19,401 nt of DNA from DUZB01 sp964407525. GTDB lineage: Bacteria > Desulfobacterota > DSM-4660 > Desulfatiglandales > Desulfatiglandaceae. The notes under the pieces are model-generated. The model worked only from the letters and a program-made list of their open reading frames with translations. It was not told where the DNA came from and did no database searches. This document shows positions 1 through 8,428 of the stretch, one piece after another (positions within the stretch are counted from its first letter, which is position 1; every line of letters starts with the position of its first letter). The translations under genes were made by a program, and so were the position numbers. Location: positions 1 through 19,401 of the forward strand of contig CAYOWC010000064.1 in assembly GCA_964407525.1 (NCBI GenBank), written 5' to 3'.

Positions 1-2
1 AA

Positions 3-1394
3 ATGTATCTTTTTCATAAAGATCTGAGTGGAGATGGAGTGGCTGGCTGTATTGAATATTTTGCTACCGGCAAGGATTATTATTTTACAATCAAAAATAT
101 TGTGAACCAATGTGGATATTCTTTTGACAAAATAGGCAGCTTCTTGGATTTTGCATCTGGTTATGGGCGGGCCACAAGGTTTTTGCTGCAAGAAATGGAT
201 GCGAAAAAGATATGGGTAAGTGATATTTATAAGGGTGCCATTGATTTTCAAAGAGATTATTTTGGTGTCAATGGCTTTTATTCTTTCGCAGAACCCTCTG
301 AAGTCGATTTCCCAAGGAAGTTTGACGTCATTTTTTCGGGATCATTGTTTTCCCATCTTCCAGAAGATCGATTTGAACAATGGTTAGAGACCCTTTATGC
401 TCATTTAGAAAACAACGGGATCTTAATCTTTAGTACTCATGGGGAGTCACTCCTTCCTCCTGATGCCAAAAGGCAAGGGAAAGGTTTCACATATCTCAGG
501 CAGAGCGAAAGCTTATCATTGCCGATAGACGAATATGGGAGTTCTTTTGTATCAAGAAAATGGGTTGAAGATCTTGCTGTTAAGCTGAAAATAAATGATT
601 TGATTTTCGTGGAAAGCGAATTATGCCGTCACCAGGACGTTTATGTCGTTTCCCAGGGATCTCTTCCGTTGATGGAAAGGAGCAGTCCATTAGCCGGCCA
701 TGTGGATGGCTTGTCGATGCAGGATGGAATCATCACAATTTCTGGGTGGATGGCCGATCTTGTATCCGGTGCGCCGGTGGAAAAAATCTCAATGCGCCTG
801 AACGGAATTCCATGTGGGAACGCTGAATTGCGTGGGGAGAGGACAGATGTTTGCGACCGTTTCGGCAGGGATGACTATTTTCTTTCAGGATGGCAACTTG
901 GTTTAGATGAAGCGTTTGCAGAGAAATGCATCCTCGATAACGAAGGTAGGTTGCTGGTTGAGGCAATCGTTAAGAACAGAGAACATCAATACGTATTTGT
1001 CAAAGTCCTTTTTTGGAAAGAAATTCTGCTTGAGAGGAGCAATCCATTCATCGGTTATGTTGATTGCTGGGGAATGCAGGATGGCGCCATCACAATTTCC
1101 GGATGGATGGCCGACCTTGTAACCGGTGCGCCGGTAGAACAGATCTCAATACATTTAAATGGAATTTCATGCGGAAATGCTAAATTGAGTGGAGAGAGGA
1201 AGGATGTTCGGGACCATTTCGGCAGGGATGACTATTTTCTTTCAGGGTGGCAATGTATCTTAGATGAAGCGTTTGCAGGAAAATACATTCTTGGTGCTGA
1301 AGATAGATTACAGGTCGAGGCAGTTGTTAAGAACAGAGAACGCCAATATGTGTTTGCCAAGGTTCTTTTTTTGAAAGAACTTATAGGGAAATAA
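3..1394 (+). CDS. SAM-dependent methyltransferase with two C-terminal GW-x-AD repeats (probably 5'-partial)
   Basis: The N-terminal half is a class I SAM-dependent methyltransferase. Motif I is FLDFASGYG at residues 47-55, an acidic residue for the cofactor ribose is in VSDIY (D74), and a later strand contains FDVIFSGSLFSHLPE. It probably methylates a sugar or glycan intermediate in the cytoplasm; the substrate cannot be read from sequence. The C-terminal half (about residues 226-463) is two tandem 119-residue repeats, each with G-[HY]-V-D, ISGWMADL, an NG turn, GER-x-DV and FLSGW, which look like beta-rich, possibly glycan-binding modules. The first ATG lies two bases from the window edge and related methyltransferases, as I recall them, have more sequence before this point, so the true start is probably outside. 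The stop overlaps the next ATG (TAATG), indicating translational coupling with the glycosyltransferase downstream. Methyltransferase fold: confident. Role in glycan decoration: inferred from neighbours. Confidence 0.85.
   Translation: MYLFHKDLSGDGVAGCIEYFATGKDYYFTIKNIVNQCGYSFDKIGSFLDFASGYGRATRFLLQEMDAKKIWVSDIYKGAIDFQRDYFGVNGFYSFAEPSEVDFPRKFDVIFSGSLFSHLPEDRFEQWLETLYAHLENNGILIFSTHGESLLPPDAKRQGKGFTYLRQSESLSLPIDEYGSSFVSRKWVEDLAVKLKINDLIFVESELCRHQDVYVVSQGSLPLMERSSPLAGHVDGLSMQDGIITISGWMADLVSGAPVEKISMRLNGIPCGNAELRGERTDVCDRFGRDDYFLSGWQLGLDEAFAEKCILDNEGRLLVEAIVKNREHQYVFVKVLFWKEILLERSNPFIGYVDCWGMQDGAITISGWMADLVTGAPVEQISIHLNGISCGNAKLSGERKDVRDHFGRDDYFLSGWQCILDEAFAGKYILGAEDRLQVEAVVKNRERQYVFAKVLFLKELIGK
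679..1391 (+). repeat. Tandem in-frame coding repeat (two GW-x-AD modules, 357-bp period)
   Basis: Two copies begin at 679 and 1036, an exact 357-bp (119-codon) offset. They stay alike at DNA level, including a 30-bp identical block at 860-889 and 1217-1246 that encodes part of the FGRDDYFLSG segment. The similarity suggests a fairly recent internal duplication or continuing gene conversion. The same domain type, more divergent, occurs twice at the C-terminus of the sulfatase-like protein at 7435-8124. Confidence 0.9.
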
Positions 1395-2503
1395 TGGAAA
1401 CCCCACTTGTTTCAATAATTGTCAGGACAAAAGACCGACCCGAACTTCTGCAAGACGCGCTCAAGAGTATTGCGGATCAGACGTATAAATCCATTGAAAC
1501 CGTGATCGTTAACGATGGTGGCTGTGACGTGAATTCAGTGGATCTTGAAACCATCCTGGGTCACATACCGTTAACCTATGTCAAAAACGAAACAAGCCTG
1601 GGGCGGGGAGCTGCTTTAAATATCGGGTTGGAGAAAAGTAAAGGCATTTACGTGGCCTTTCTTGACGATGACGACATCTATGATTGTTCCGGAATTGCCG
1701 CTCTTGTGGATACTGCGATTGAGAACCGTGCTGATGCCGTGTATGGCCAGGTTGTATGCCGGTCTACGAGATCAGGAGGCGAAGAGGCGGAAACTACGGA
1801 AAAGGTCCTGGGCGAGCCGTTCGATTTTGGGAAACTCCTTTTTGAAAATTTTATCGCGACGAATTCTCTGTTGGTATCAAGAGAGCTTGCTCAAAAGACC
1901 GGTCCTTTTGATAATGACTTTGAAATATTCGAGGACTGGGACTGGATCATCAGGATGGCATCTATCTGTGAACCGCGGTTTACGGATACCGTTGTAGGTG
2001 AATACCGGATGTTTTCTTCCAGCACCCTAACCGGCAAAGGTGGGAAGGCTTTACACAGGCTTCACAAGGAAAAGCTTCTTGAGAAGCACTTGGGAAAAGC
2101 TAAGGGAGGAGATTTTCTTGACCATGTGCAACGTGCTGTTGACAAGATTGTGCTGGAAAAAGATACCGAAAACCACCACCTGATGGACCAGATAGAGAGC
2201 CTTACTGAAGAGGTGGGGACCAAGACGGAGTGGGTTAGCGATAGAGACCTCTACATTGTCAGGCTCCAAGAGGCCATCAATAAACTTGAAGAAACCATTG
2301 CTGAGCTTGAGGAAGCTCTCCGTCAGAAAGATGAACATATAGAATGGTTAACCACCGAAAACCAGACTATCACTGCGGAGTACGAGGCGATAAAGAATGC
2401 ATTTGACGAAATTCTTTCATCCCGTTCCTGGAAAATAACAAAGCCTGTCAGGGCATTTGGAGCCGCTGCAAAAAAGGTTTTCCCGAAAAAAAACAATGTC
2501 TGA
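1394..2503 (+). CDS. GT2-family glycosyltransferase with C-terminal coiled coil
   Basis: A 369-residue GT-A fold, family 2 glycosyltransferase. The nucleotide-binding start is VSIIVRTKDRPELL (residues 6-19), followed by VNDGG at about 39-43 and the metal/nucleotide-binding acidic cluster DDDD at 91-94; the acceptor region contains EDWDWIIRM. It should move a sugar from a nucleotide-sugar donor to a growing glycan at the cytoplasmic membrane face. Residues about 255-345 are rich in Glu, Lys and Leu with heptad character (coiled coil). The tail SSRSWKITKPVRAFG resembles the short SWR/K-x-T-x-P-x-R motif often found at the ends of polysaccharide glycosyltransferases. It starts inside the stop of the upstream methyltransferase and overlaps the next gene by 8 bp, so it is part of one operon. 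Sugar specificity is unknown. Confidence 0.9.
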   Translation: METPLVSIIVRTKDRPELLQDALKSIADQTYKSIETVIVNDGGCDVNSVDLETILGHIPLTYVKNETSLGRGAALNIGLEKSKGIYVAFLDDDDIYDCSGIAALVDTAIENRADAVYGQVVCRSTRSGGEEAETTEKVLGEPFDFGKLLFENFIATNSLLVSRELAQKTGPFDNDFEIFEDWDWIIRMASICEPRFTDTVVGEYRMFSSSTLTGKGGKALHRLHKEKLLEKHLGKAKGGDFLDHVQRAVDKIVLEKDTENHHLMDQIESLTEEVGTKTEWVSDRDLYIVRLQEAINKLEETIAELEEALRQKDEHIEWLTTENQTITAEYEAIKNAFDEILSSRSWKITKPVRAFGAAAKKVFPKKNNV

Positions 2504-4862
2504 TAAATTACCCGCAGTAGATATTATCATAGTAAATTATAACGGTATGGAGCACCTTCCCGGTTGCCTTGGGTCTCTTTTCAAGACCGATTACCCTTTT
2601 TTTTCGACCACACTTGTAGATAATGATTCCCAAGACGGGAGCGTTGAGTGGGTAAAGAAAAATTATCCGGAAGTCAGGGTAATCAGAAATAGTCAAAATC
2701 TTGGCTTCGGGAAGGCAAATAATATTGGAATAGAAGAAACCCGTTCGCCCTACACAGCCCTCCTGAATAGTGATACGGTCGTTGAAAAAGGATGGTTGAG
2801 GCCTCTTGTTGAAACGGCCCATAAAGACCCTTCCATCGCAGCTACCTGCTCAAAGCTCCTGTTCCTGCAAAATCCCCGTATTGTAAACGGTGTCGGAGGA
2901 GGGATGAATTATGTGGGATATGGGTACGACATAGGGGCTTACGAAGTCAACAACGGCCAATTTGATGAAGAAAGTGATGTTTTTTTCCCTACGGCGGCTG
3001 CATGTGTGCTCAAGAGATCCGCATTTGAGGAAGTAGGCGGGTTTGACGAGCGGTTTTTTATGTACCATGAAGACGTGGATTTGGGGTGGCGATTGCGCTT
3101 GAAAGGATATGGCATCAAGTGTGTGACCGATTCTGTTGTGCATCACGCCTTTGGCGGAACATCACTTAAGTCCGGCAGCATGGCATTCAGAAACAATCTC
3201 GGGCAACGGCATGCCCTGAGAAGTTTGATCAAAAACTACGAATTTGCTACGCTCACAAAGGTCCTTCCCCTGTTTATAGCCATGGGGCTCAGGAATACGA
3301 TAAGGGGGCAGTCACCGGATTTTCTGAAATGCCTCCTTTGGAATGTGAAACGACTGCCTGATACCCTGTATGAACGAAAAAGGATCCAGAAAACCAGAAA
3401 GATCAAGGACAAAAAGCTCACCTCTTTGATTTGGCAGGATATACCGATGCCGTTTCGTTTTCCTGATTATACCGTTATGAATCTTGAATCGTTTTCTGGG
3501 GGGAAGAGAAGGGTTTCCGCGTTTGACATGTCCGATAGCCAACCGGACAACCTGGGGTACGGATGGCACGGGGTTGAAGTATTCTTTGGGGATGGCCGGA
3601 CGAGGTACAGGTGGTCCAAGGAAGAGGCTGTTTTTCACCTTTGGAACGATCACGGTGAAGGGACGCTCTCCCTTGACGTTTTGGGGCTTTCCGAAACGCT
3701 CAAACGGAACCGCACTTTTTCGGTATGCATTAATGGTGGGGAGTCTTATGAACAGCGCTTATCATCCGATAACTGGGAAACTGTGACGGTGCCGTATTAT
3801 GGGGAACCAGGCCCACTCGAAATAAGGTTGGTGATGGGGGCAGATACCTGGTCTCCTCATGATCAATTTAAAAATGGAGATCACAGGCGATTAGGCATTG
3901 GCGTCAGGGGCGCAGAATTCCTGCCTGCGCATTCCACCCCGAGTTCCCTTGACGGGATCAGTGTGATCATACCGACCTACAATAGGATCGAAAATCTTTT
4001 AAAGGTTCTCCAATCCCTTGAGGCGCAGAAACTCGATAGGACGCAATTCGAAGTCATCATTGTCGACGACGGTTCCACCGATTCCACAGAGAAGGATCTG
4101 AGAAAATTCATGGGAGAAAGCTCTCTCCATATGAAATATTTTAAACAGGCGAATAAGAAGCAGGGGGCTGCGAGAAATTTGGGTCTGCAGCATGCGAAAA
4201 TGCCGCTTATCGCGTTTATCGGGGATGACATCATACCTACCCCGGACTTCTTAGGGGAGCACCTGCGTTTTCATCGGAAAAATAACAGAGATGGAAAAAT
4301 CTGCTTGATTGGATACACGACATGGCCGGAAGATATCCGAATAACGCCTTTTATGGAATATATAGGTGAGTATGGTTACCAGTTTGGGTATTCATTGATT
4401 CATGGCAATGGCCCTTTGCCTTTCAATTTTTTTTACACATCAAACATTTCTATCCCCAAGGCATTGCTAGACGATCTGGAATATGTTTTTGAGGAGGATT
4501 TCGACACCTACGGCTGGGAAGATGCGGAACTCGGATACCGGCTTGAAAATCGAGGGATGCGACTTTTCTATAATGCCTCTGCCATCGCCTACCATGACCA
4601 TCCTGTAGATATATCCTCTTTCTGCAGGCGGCAATTAAACGTGGGAAAGGCATCAAGAATTTTCGTCAAGAAACACCCGGAATTAGAAGGGTTCTTAGGG
4701 GACCGGAACCATTTAAGGAAATGGGCGAGGCTGACCCGGGGGTTAGTGGCGGTGCAGGCGCCTACGAATTTTGTGGACAGGCGCTTTTTGTTGCCACTTC
4801 CCCATGCGCTTTACGGAATTATTCTCAAAGCGAACTATGCAAAAGGCGCTTTGAATGGTTGA
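2496..4862 (+). CDS. Two-headed GT2 glycosyltransferase with a central beta-sandwich-like region
   Basis: A protein of 788 residues if it starts at ATG 2496. The first GT2 domain (about 7-230) is rhamnosyltransferase (WbbL)-like, with DIIIVNYNG, FGKANNIG, an NSDT donor-binding motif around D93 and HEDVDLGWRLR. Residues about 330-480 form a non-catalytic, beta-strand-rich segment (LGYGWHGVE, RYRWSKEEAVFHLWN). A second GT2 domain starts near 487 with GISVIIPTYNR and carries IVDDGSTD, GDD at 576-578 and GWEDAELGYRL. Such a protein may add two successive sugars or build a repeating disaccharide; that is inference. The frame is open from 2457, but ATG 2496 is preferred because homologous sequence begins there and it leaves only an 8-bp overlap with the gene upstream. 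Domain calls are firm; donors, acceptors and linkages are not readable. Confidence 0.9.
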   Translation: MSDKLPAVDIIIVNYNGMEHLPGCLGSLFKTDYPFFSTTLVDNDSQDGSVEWVKKNYPEVRVIRNSQNLGFGKANNIGIEETRSPYTALLNSDTVVEKGWLRPLVETAHKDPSIAATCSKLLFLQNPRIVNGVGGGMNYVGYGYDIGAYEVNNGQFDEESDVFFPTAAACVLKRSAFEEVGGFDERFFMYHEDVDLGWRLRLKGYGIKCVTDSVVHHAFGGTSLKSGSMAFRNNLGQRHALRSLIKNYEFATLTKVLPLFIAMGLRNTIRGQSPDFLKCLLWNVKRLPDTLYERKRIQKTRKIKDKKLTSLIWQDIPMPFRFPDYTVMNLESFSGGKRRVSAFDMSDSQPDNLGYGWHGVEVFFGDGRTRYRWSKEEAVFHLWNDHGEGTLSLDVLGLSETLKRNRTFSVCINGGESYEQRLSSDNWETVTVPYYGEPGPLEIRLVMGADTWSPHDQFKNGDHRRLGIGVRGAEFLPAHSTPSSLDGISVIIPTYNRIENLLKVLQSLEAQKLDRTQFEVIIVDDGSTDSTEKDLRKFMGESSLHMKYFKQANKKQGAARNLGLQHAKMPLIAFIGDDIIPTPDFLGEHLRFHRKNNRDGKICLIGYTTWPEDIRITPFMEYIGEYGYQFGYSLIHGNGPLPFNFFYTSNISIPKALLDDLEYVFEEDFDTYGWEDAELGYRLENRGMRLFYNASAIAYHDHPVDISSFCRRQLNVGKASRIFVKKHPELEGFLGDRNHLRKWARLTRGLVAVQAPTNFVDRRFLLPLPHALYGIILKANYAKGALNG

Positions 4863-4898
4863 TTGTTGAATAGCAAACAAGGAATCAAACAAGGAACA

Positions 4899-7800
4899 AT
4901 GAAGTCGATGACAATAGATAGAGCAAAGGGGGGGAGCCTCATAGACGCCCTCCACATTTTCACCCTGACCGGTTTTGCAGTTGCCCAACCGCTCTTTGAT
5001 CTGCTTTCCCGTAACGTGGGGTTCTTTGTCGCGAGGCACTCGAAACCGTCGGATGTGCNNNNNNNNNNNNNNNNNNNNNNNNNNNNNNNNNNNNNNNNNN
5101 NNNNNNNNNNNNNNNNNNNNNNNNNNNNNNNNNNNNNNNNNNNNNNNNNNNNNNNNNNCTTTCCCGTAACGTGGGGTTCTTTGTCGCGAGGCACTCGAAA
5201 CCGTCGGATGTGCTTTTGCTTATTCTGGCCCTGTCCGTCTTATTGCCGTTGCTGCTGGTCCTTGCTGAATGGTTGGTTGGCTTTTTGGGGCGACGTTTTC
5301 GGAAGGTTGCACACTGGTGTATCGTATCAATCTTGTTGATGGTCATTGTTATGCAGGCGCTTGATAAAATCTTTGAACTCCCCGGAGCTGCATGCCTTGT
5401 TGGAGTTGCCGTTGCGGGCATAGGGGGAACTGTTGCGTACGCATGTTTCCGACCTATAAGGGTTTTTTTGACCGTCCTCTCCCCATCGGTGCTGATTTTT
5501 CCCGCCCTTTTCCTGTTTAACTCACCTGTATTCAAGGTTGTGTTTCCCGAAAAAGCCCCCTCTGCTGCAGCAATCAAGATCGATAACCCTCCTCCGATAA
5601 TAATGGTAGTATTTGATGAATTCCCGATAACCTCCTTGATGGATAAAAACAGACAGATCGACCCCGTCCTCTACCCTAACTTTGCGGCTTTGGCAGAACA
5701 TTCTTATTGGTTTCGAAATGCTTCCACCGTAGCAGATAACACCCATGTGGCAATACCTGCAATTTTGTCGGGAAAATATCCTGACGGAGTCCACCTTCCC
5801 ACGGCGACGGAACATCCCCACAACCTTTTCACCCTTTTAGGGGGCGTATATACGTTGCATGTGTCCGAACCTGTCACTCAATTATGCCCTGAAAGTCTCT
5901 GCGGAACCGGTGTTGGAGATGGCTCTGAGAGGTTCTCCTCTTTGCTGACGGATCTGTCTTGTGTTTATCTTCATGTCAGTCTCCCTCCCTTCATGAGAAG
6001 TAGCCTGCCGGATATTACAAAAAACTGGGGTGGGTTTGGGCAGGATGTAAGGCCCCCAACTTCTCAAGAAAAAGCAGATGAAATCAAGCTTGTCGTAAAA
6101 AAGGAGCTGCAGGAGTTACACAAAGACCGTAGTCGCGAATTCGAACAATTCATTGATTCCATTCGTCGCTCCGAGCAGCCTAGCCTATATTATTGCCATA
6201 TTCTTCTCCCACACGCTCCATACATCTATCTTCCGTCCGGGAAAAAATACGGGTCGGATTCGGGCCTTGCAGGGCTGAAAAATGAGAAGTGGGGGCCGGA
6301 TATTATGATGGTTAATCGGTCGTACCAGCGGTATCTTCTGCAAGTTGGATATATGGATACTCTTATTGGGAAATTGATTGCTCATCTTAAGAAAGAGAAC
6401 ATGTACGAACCATCCATCATCATTGTCACCGCCGACCATGGCGTCAGCTTTCTGCCTGATGATTTTCGCAGACCACTTACGAAAACGAACCATGGAGATA
6501 TCATGCCGATGCCTCTTTTCATGAAAGCTCCTGAGCAACAAAAAGGGGTAATTATCGATCGCAACGTCGAATGCATCGATATCTTGCCTACCATTGCCGA
6601 TATCCTGGGCCTGGATCTGCCCTGGGAAATAGATGGAAACTCGGCGTTTGATCTTTCGGTTCCAGAACGAAATGAGAAAATAATTTATCGTGACAATGGC
6701 AGGGAACGACTCACGTTTGATTCGGATTTACCCGCCAANNNNNNNNNNNNNNNNNNNNNNNNNNNNNNNNNNNNNNNNNNNNNNNNNNNNNNNNNNNNNN
6801 NNNNNNNNNNNNNNNNNNNNNNNNNNNNNNNNNNNNNNTTTATCGTGACAATGGCAGGGAACGACTCACGTTTGATTCGGATTTACCCGCCAAGCATGTT
6901 GGACTAAAGCGAAAACTGGAGGTGTTTAAATCCGGAGCAAGTCCTTACGGATTGTTCAAGACCGGTCCTTATAGTGAACTCGTGGGAAAACATATTACAG
7001 AGTTAGAAATATTGGAGAAACCCGGGATTGTTATCGAACTTGACCAACCAGGGCTTTATGACAAGGTGGTTTTGACGTCCAGATTTTTGCCTGCACATAT
7101 TTCCGGGTCCATAAGAGAAAGCATTGGGAATGAAGATGGCCTGGATCTTGCGGTAGCTGTTAATGGAATTATTTGGGGCGTATCCAGAAGTTCTACCAAT
7201 CTGGAGCACGGAATCCGCAGGTTTTCCGTCGTAGTGCCCGAGGCCTCTTTCAGAGATGGCAAGAATGATATCTCTGTGTATGTAGTATCGCGAAGTAGTG
7301 GAAAGCTTTGCCTGGAAAGAGCCAGGGAGGATCGTGTCACTGAAAAGTATTCTTATAAAAGGTCAGCCGATGATCAGAGTGAAATAGCCTCTTCGAGAGG
7401 CATATCCATACCCATAAAGAAAAATGCCCTGAAGGGGTACCTGGATATCGCCGATGTTCGAAATGGCAGGGGGGTGTTTGTAGGTTGGGCAGCAGATATT
7501 AAGAATTCCGAACTTCCGGAAGCGATAGTCATGTTTGTGAATGGGGAGTTCTTTTACTCTGCCCGTTGTAATGAAGAGCGTCCAGGCATAGCCAAACGTT
7601 TTAATGCCCCTACTCTTGAAGCCTCAGGATTTCATTTCGTTTTCCCATTGGAATTATTTAAGGATATTAATACCTCCGAAATCCGTTTTTTTGCCGTATC
7701 CAAAAGGGGTGTTGCCTCTGAGCTGCATTATCCCGAGGTTGGCTATTCCCTTGCTTCATCCAAAGAGCACGGTGAAATCATCACTCCGTTTGTGGGTAAA

Positions 7801-8127
7801 ACCGTACCGGTAACGCCGAACGGGATTCTCGGATATATGCATACTCCTGACGTTGGGCGAGATACGATTACATTTATTGGGTGGGCTGCTGATATGAAAA
7901 ACCGCGAACTTCCCAAAAATATACTGGTTTTTCACAATGGCAGTCTAATAGGCTCCGGCTGCTGTGATCTTGAGCGGCCGGACGTGGCGAAGCATTTTAA
8001 TGACCCCTGGCTGAAGGGCTCAGGGTTTAAATTTGTTTTCTCAACTGCCTTGTTCGAGGGTACCGAACCATCCGAAATCCGTTTTTTTGCCGTATCCAAA
8101 AGGGGTGTTGCCTCCGAACTGCATTAG
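4899..8127 (+). CDS. Membrane sulfatase-like (alkaline phosphatase superfamily) protein with two C-terminal GW-x-AD repeats; one gene split by two assembly gaps
   Basis: Read literally, this is broken into frames at about 4863-5058, 5171-6738 and 6839-8127. Collapsing the two 55-bp duplications at the N gaps gives one uninterrupted frame of 972 residues, and all numbers here use that merged protein. About five hydrophobic segments lie before residue 180. A PF00884-type sulfatase/phosphotransferase domain follows: FDEFP with metal-ligand candidate D188, DNTHVAIPAILSG with nucleophile candidate T230, TADHG (D461, H462) and NHGD (H480). A Thr nucleophile would fit a phospho- or phosphoglycerol-type transferase better than a Cys/Ser sulfatase. 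Next comes a beta-rich segment (LAVAVNGIIWG) and two 132-residue repeats from residues 743 and 875. The start is ATG 4899 after AAGGA at 4891-4895; ATG 4908 and TTG 4863 are alternatives. It follows the glycosyltransferase by 36 bp. Likely role: modifying a surface glycan outside the membrane (inferred). Confidence 0.85.
5004..5213. other. Assembly gap 1 (100 N) flanked by an exact 55-bp duplication
   Basis: The 55 bases at 5004-5058 are identical to those at 5159-5213, with 100 N between. The most likely cause is two contigs sharing a terminal 55-mer that were scaffolded with a placeholder gap instead of being merged. Removing 155 bp joins frame 4863+ to frame 5171+ (155 leaves remainder 2 modulo 3, exactly the frame difference) and gives a continuous membrane-protein N-terminus running SRNVGFFVARHSKPSDVLLL. 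The GTG at 5171, which can look like a start codon, is internal. Confidence 0.9.
6684..6893. other. Assembly gap 2 (100 N) flanked by an exact 55-bp duplication
   Basis: The 55 bases at 6684-6738 equal those at 6839-6893, again with 100 N between. Collapsing them removes 155 bp and joins the sulfatase-like frame before the gap to the frame that continues to 8127, giving a continuous reading across FDSDLPAKHVGLKRKL. The apparent stop at 6907 arises only in the frame created by the gap. The equal overlap length at both gaps points to an assembler k-mer of 55 (inference). Confidence 0.9.
7435..8124 (+). repeat. Two in-frame GW-x-AD coding repeats, 396-bp period
   Basis: Repeat 1 starts at 7435 (GYLDIADV) and repeat 2 at 7831 (GYMHTPDV), 396 bp or 132 codons apart. 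Both carry GWAAD, KN-x-ELP, an NG turn, ERP-x-x-AK-x-FN, SGF-x-FVF and the end block SEIRFFAVSKRGVASELH. A 44-bp block is identical between 7675-7718 and 8071-8114. Copy 1 reads CAT-TAT and continues, whereas copy 2 reads CAT-TAG, which is the stop of the gene. Confidence 0.9.
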
Positions 8128-8203
8128 CCAGAAAGTTACAAGCGGGGTGAAAGGTTAGGAGCATCTCAGTTCAAGAAATCAACACTATTCAGATGGAGGA
8201 TTT

Positions 8204-8428
8204 ATGAACGCTAATTTTAGAGGACTTATTTTATTCGCAGCGTTTTTTGTGGTTTTATTTGCAGCATCCCCTGCCTATGCATATTTGGATCCGGGTACCG
8301 GGAGCATGATGGTTCAGGTGCTGCTTGCCGCAGTGGCTGCAGCAGGGGTATCTATAAGTATTTTCTGGGGCCGATTACGGACATTTTTTCATCGGGTTTT
8401 CGGCCGCAAAGATGACAAAGGCGAGTGA
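8204..8428 (+). CDS. Small membrane protein with YLDPGTGS motif
   Basis: A 74-residue protein. Residues about 8-27 form a hydrophobic signal-like segment ending in SPAYAYLDPGTGS, so signal peptidase cleavage after AYA would leave YLDPGTGS at the mature N-terminus; otherwise the segment is a first membrane helix. A second hydrophobic segment (MVQVLLAAVAAAGVSISIFW) is followed by a basic tail (GRLRTFFHRVFGRKDDKGE), predicting a cytoplasmic C-terminus. I recognise this as a recurrent short protein of polysaccharide loci, but I know of no established function. The start is supported by GGAGG at 8195-8199, four bases before ATG. The stop overlaps the GTG start of the methyltransferase (GTGA), so the two are likely translationally coupled. 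It may be an accessory subunit of the neighbouring sulfatase-like enzyme (inference). Confidence 0.85.
   Translation: MNANFRGLILFAAFFVVLFAASPAYAYLDPGTGSMMVQVLLAAVAAAGVSISIFWGRLRTFFHRVFGRKDDKGE

Noticed and set aside
2457..2495. Upstream ATG 2457 as start of the two-headed glycosyltransferase
   Set aside because: It would add 13 residues of Lys/Arg-rich sequence inside the end of the previous gene; ATG 2496 begins right before the conserved GT2 start.
5171..6907. Stand-alone sulfatase gene starting at GTG 5171 and stopping at 6907
   Set aside because: The start lies inside the duplicated 55-bp flank of gap 1 and the stop is reached only in the frame created by gap 2; both are artefacts of unmerged contig ends.
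6922..8127. Separate 401-codon gene
   Set aside because: Its frame is open further upstream through the right 55-bp flank and continues the sulfatase-like protein once the duplication is collapsed.
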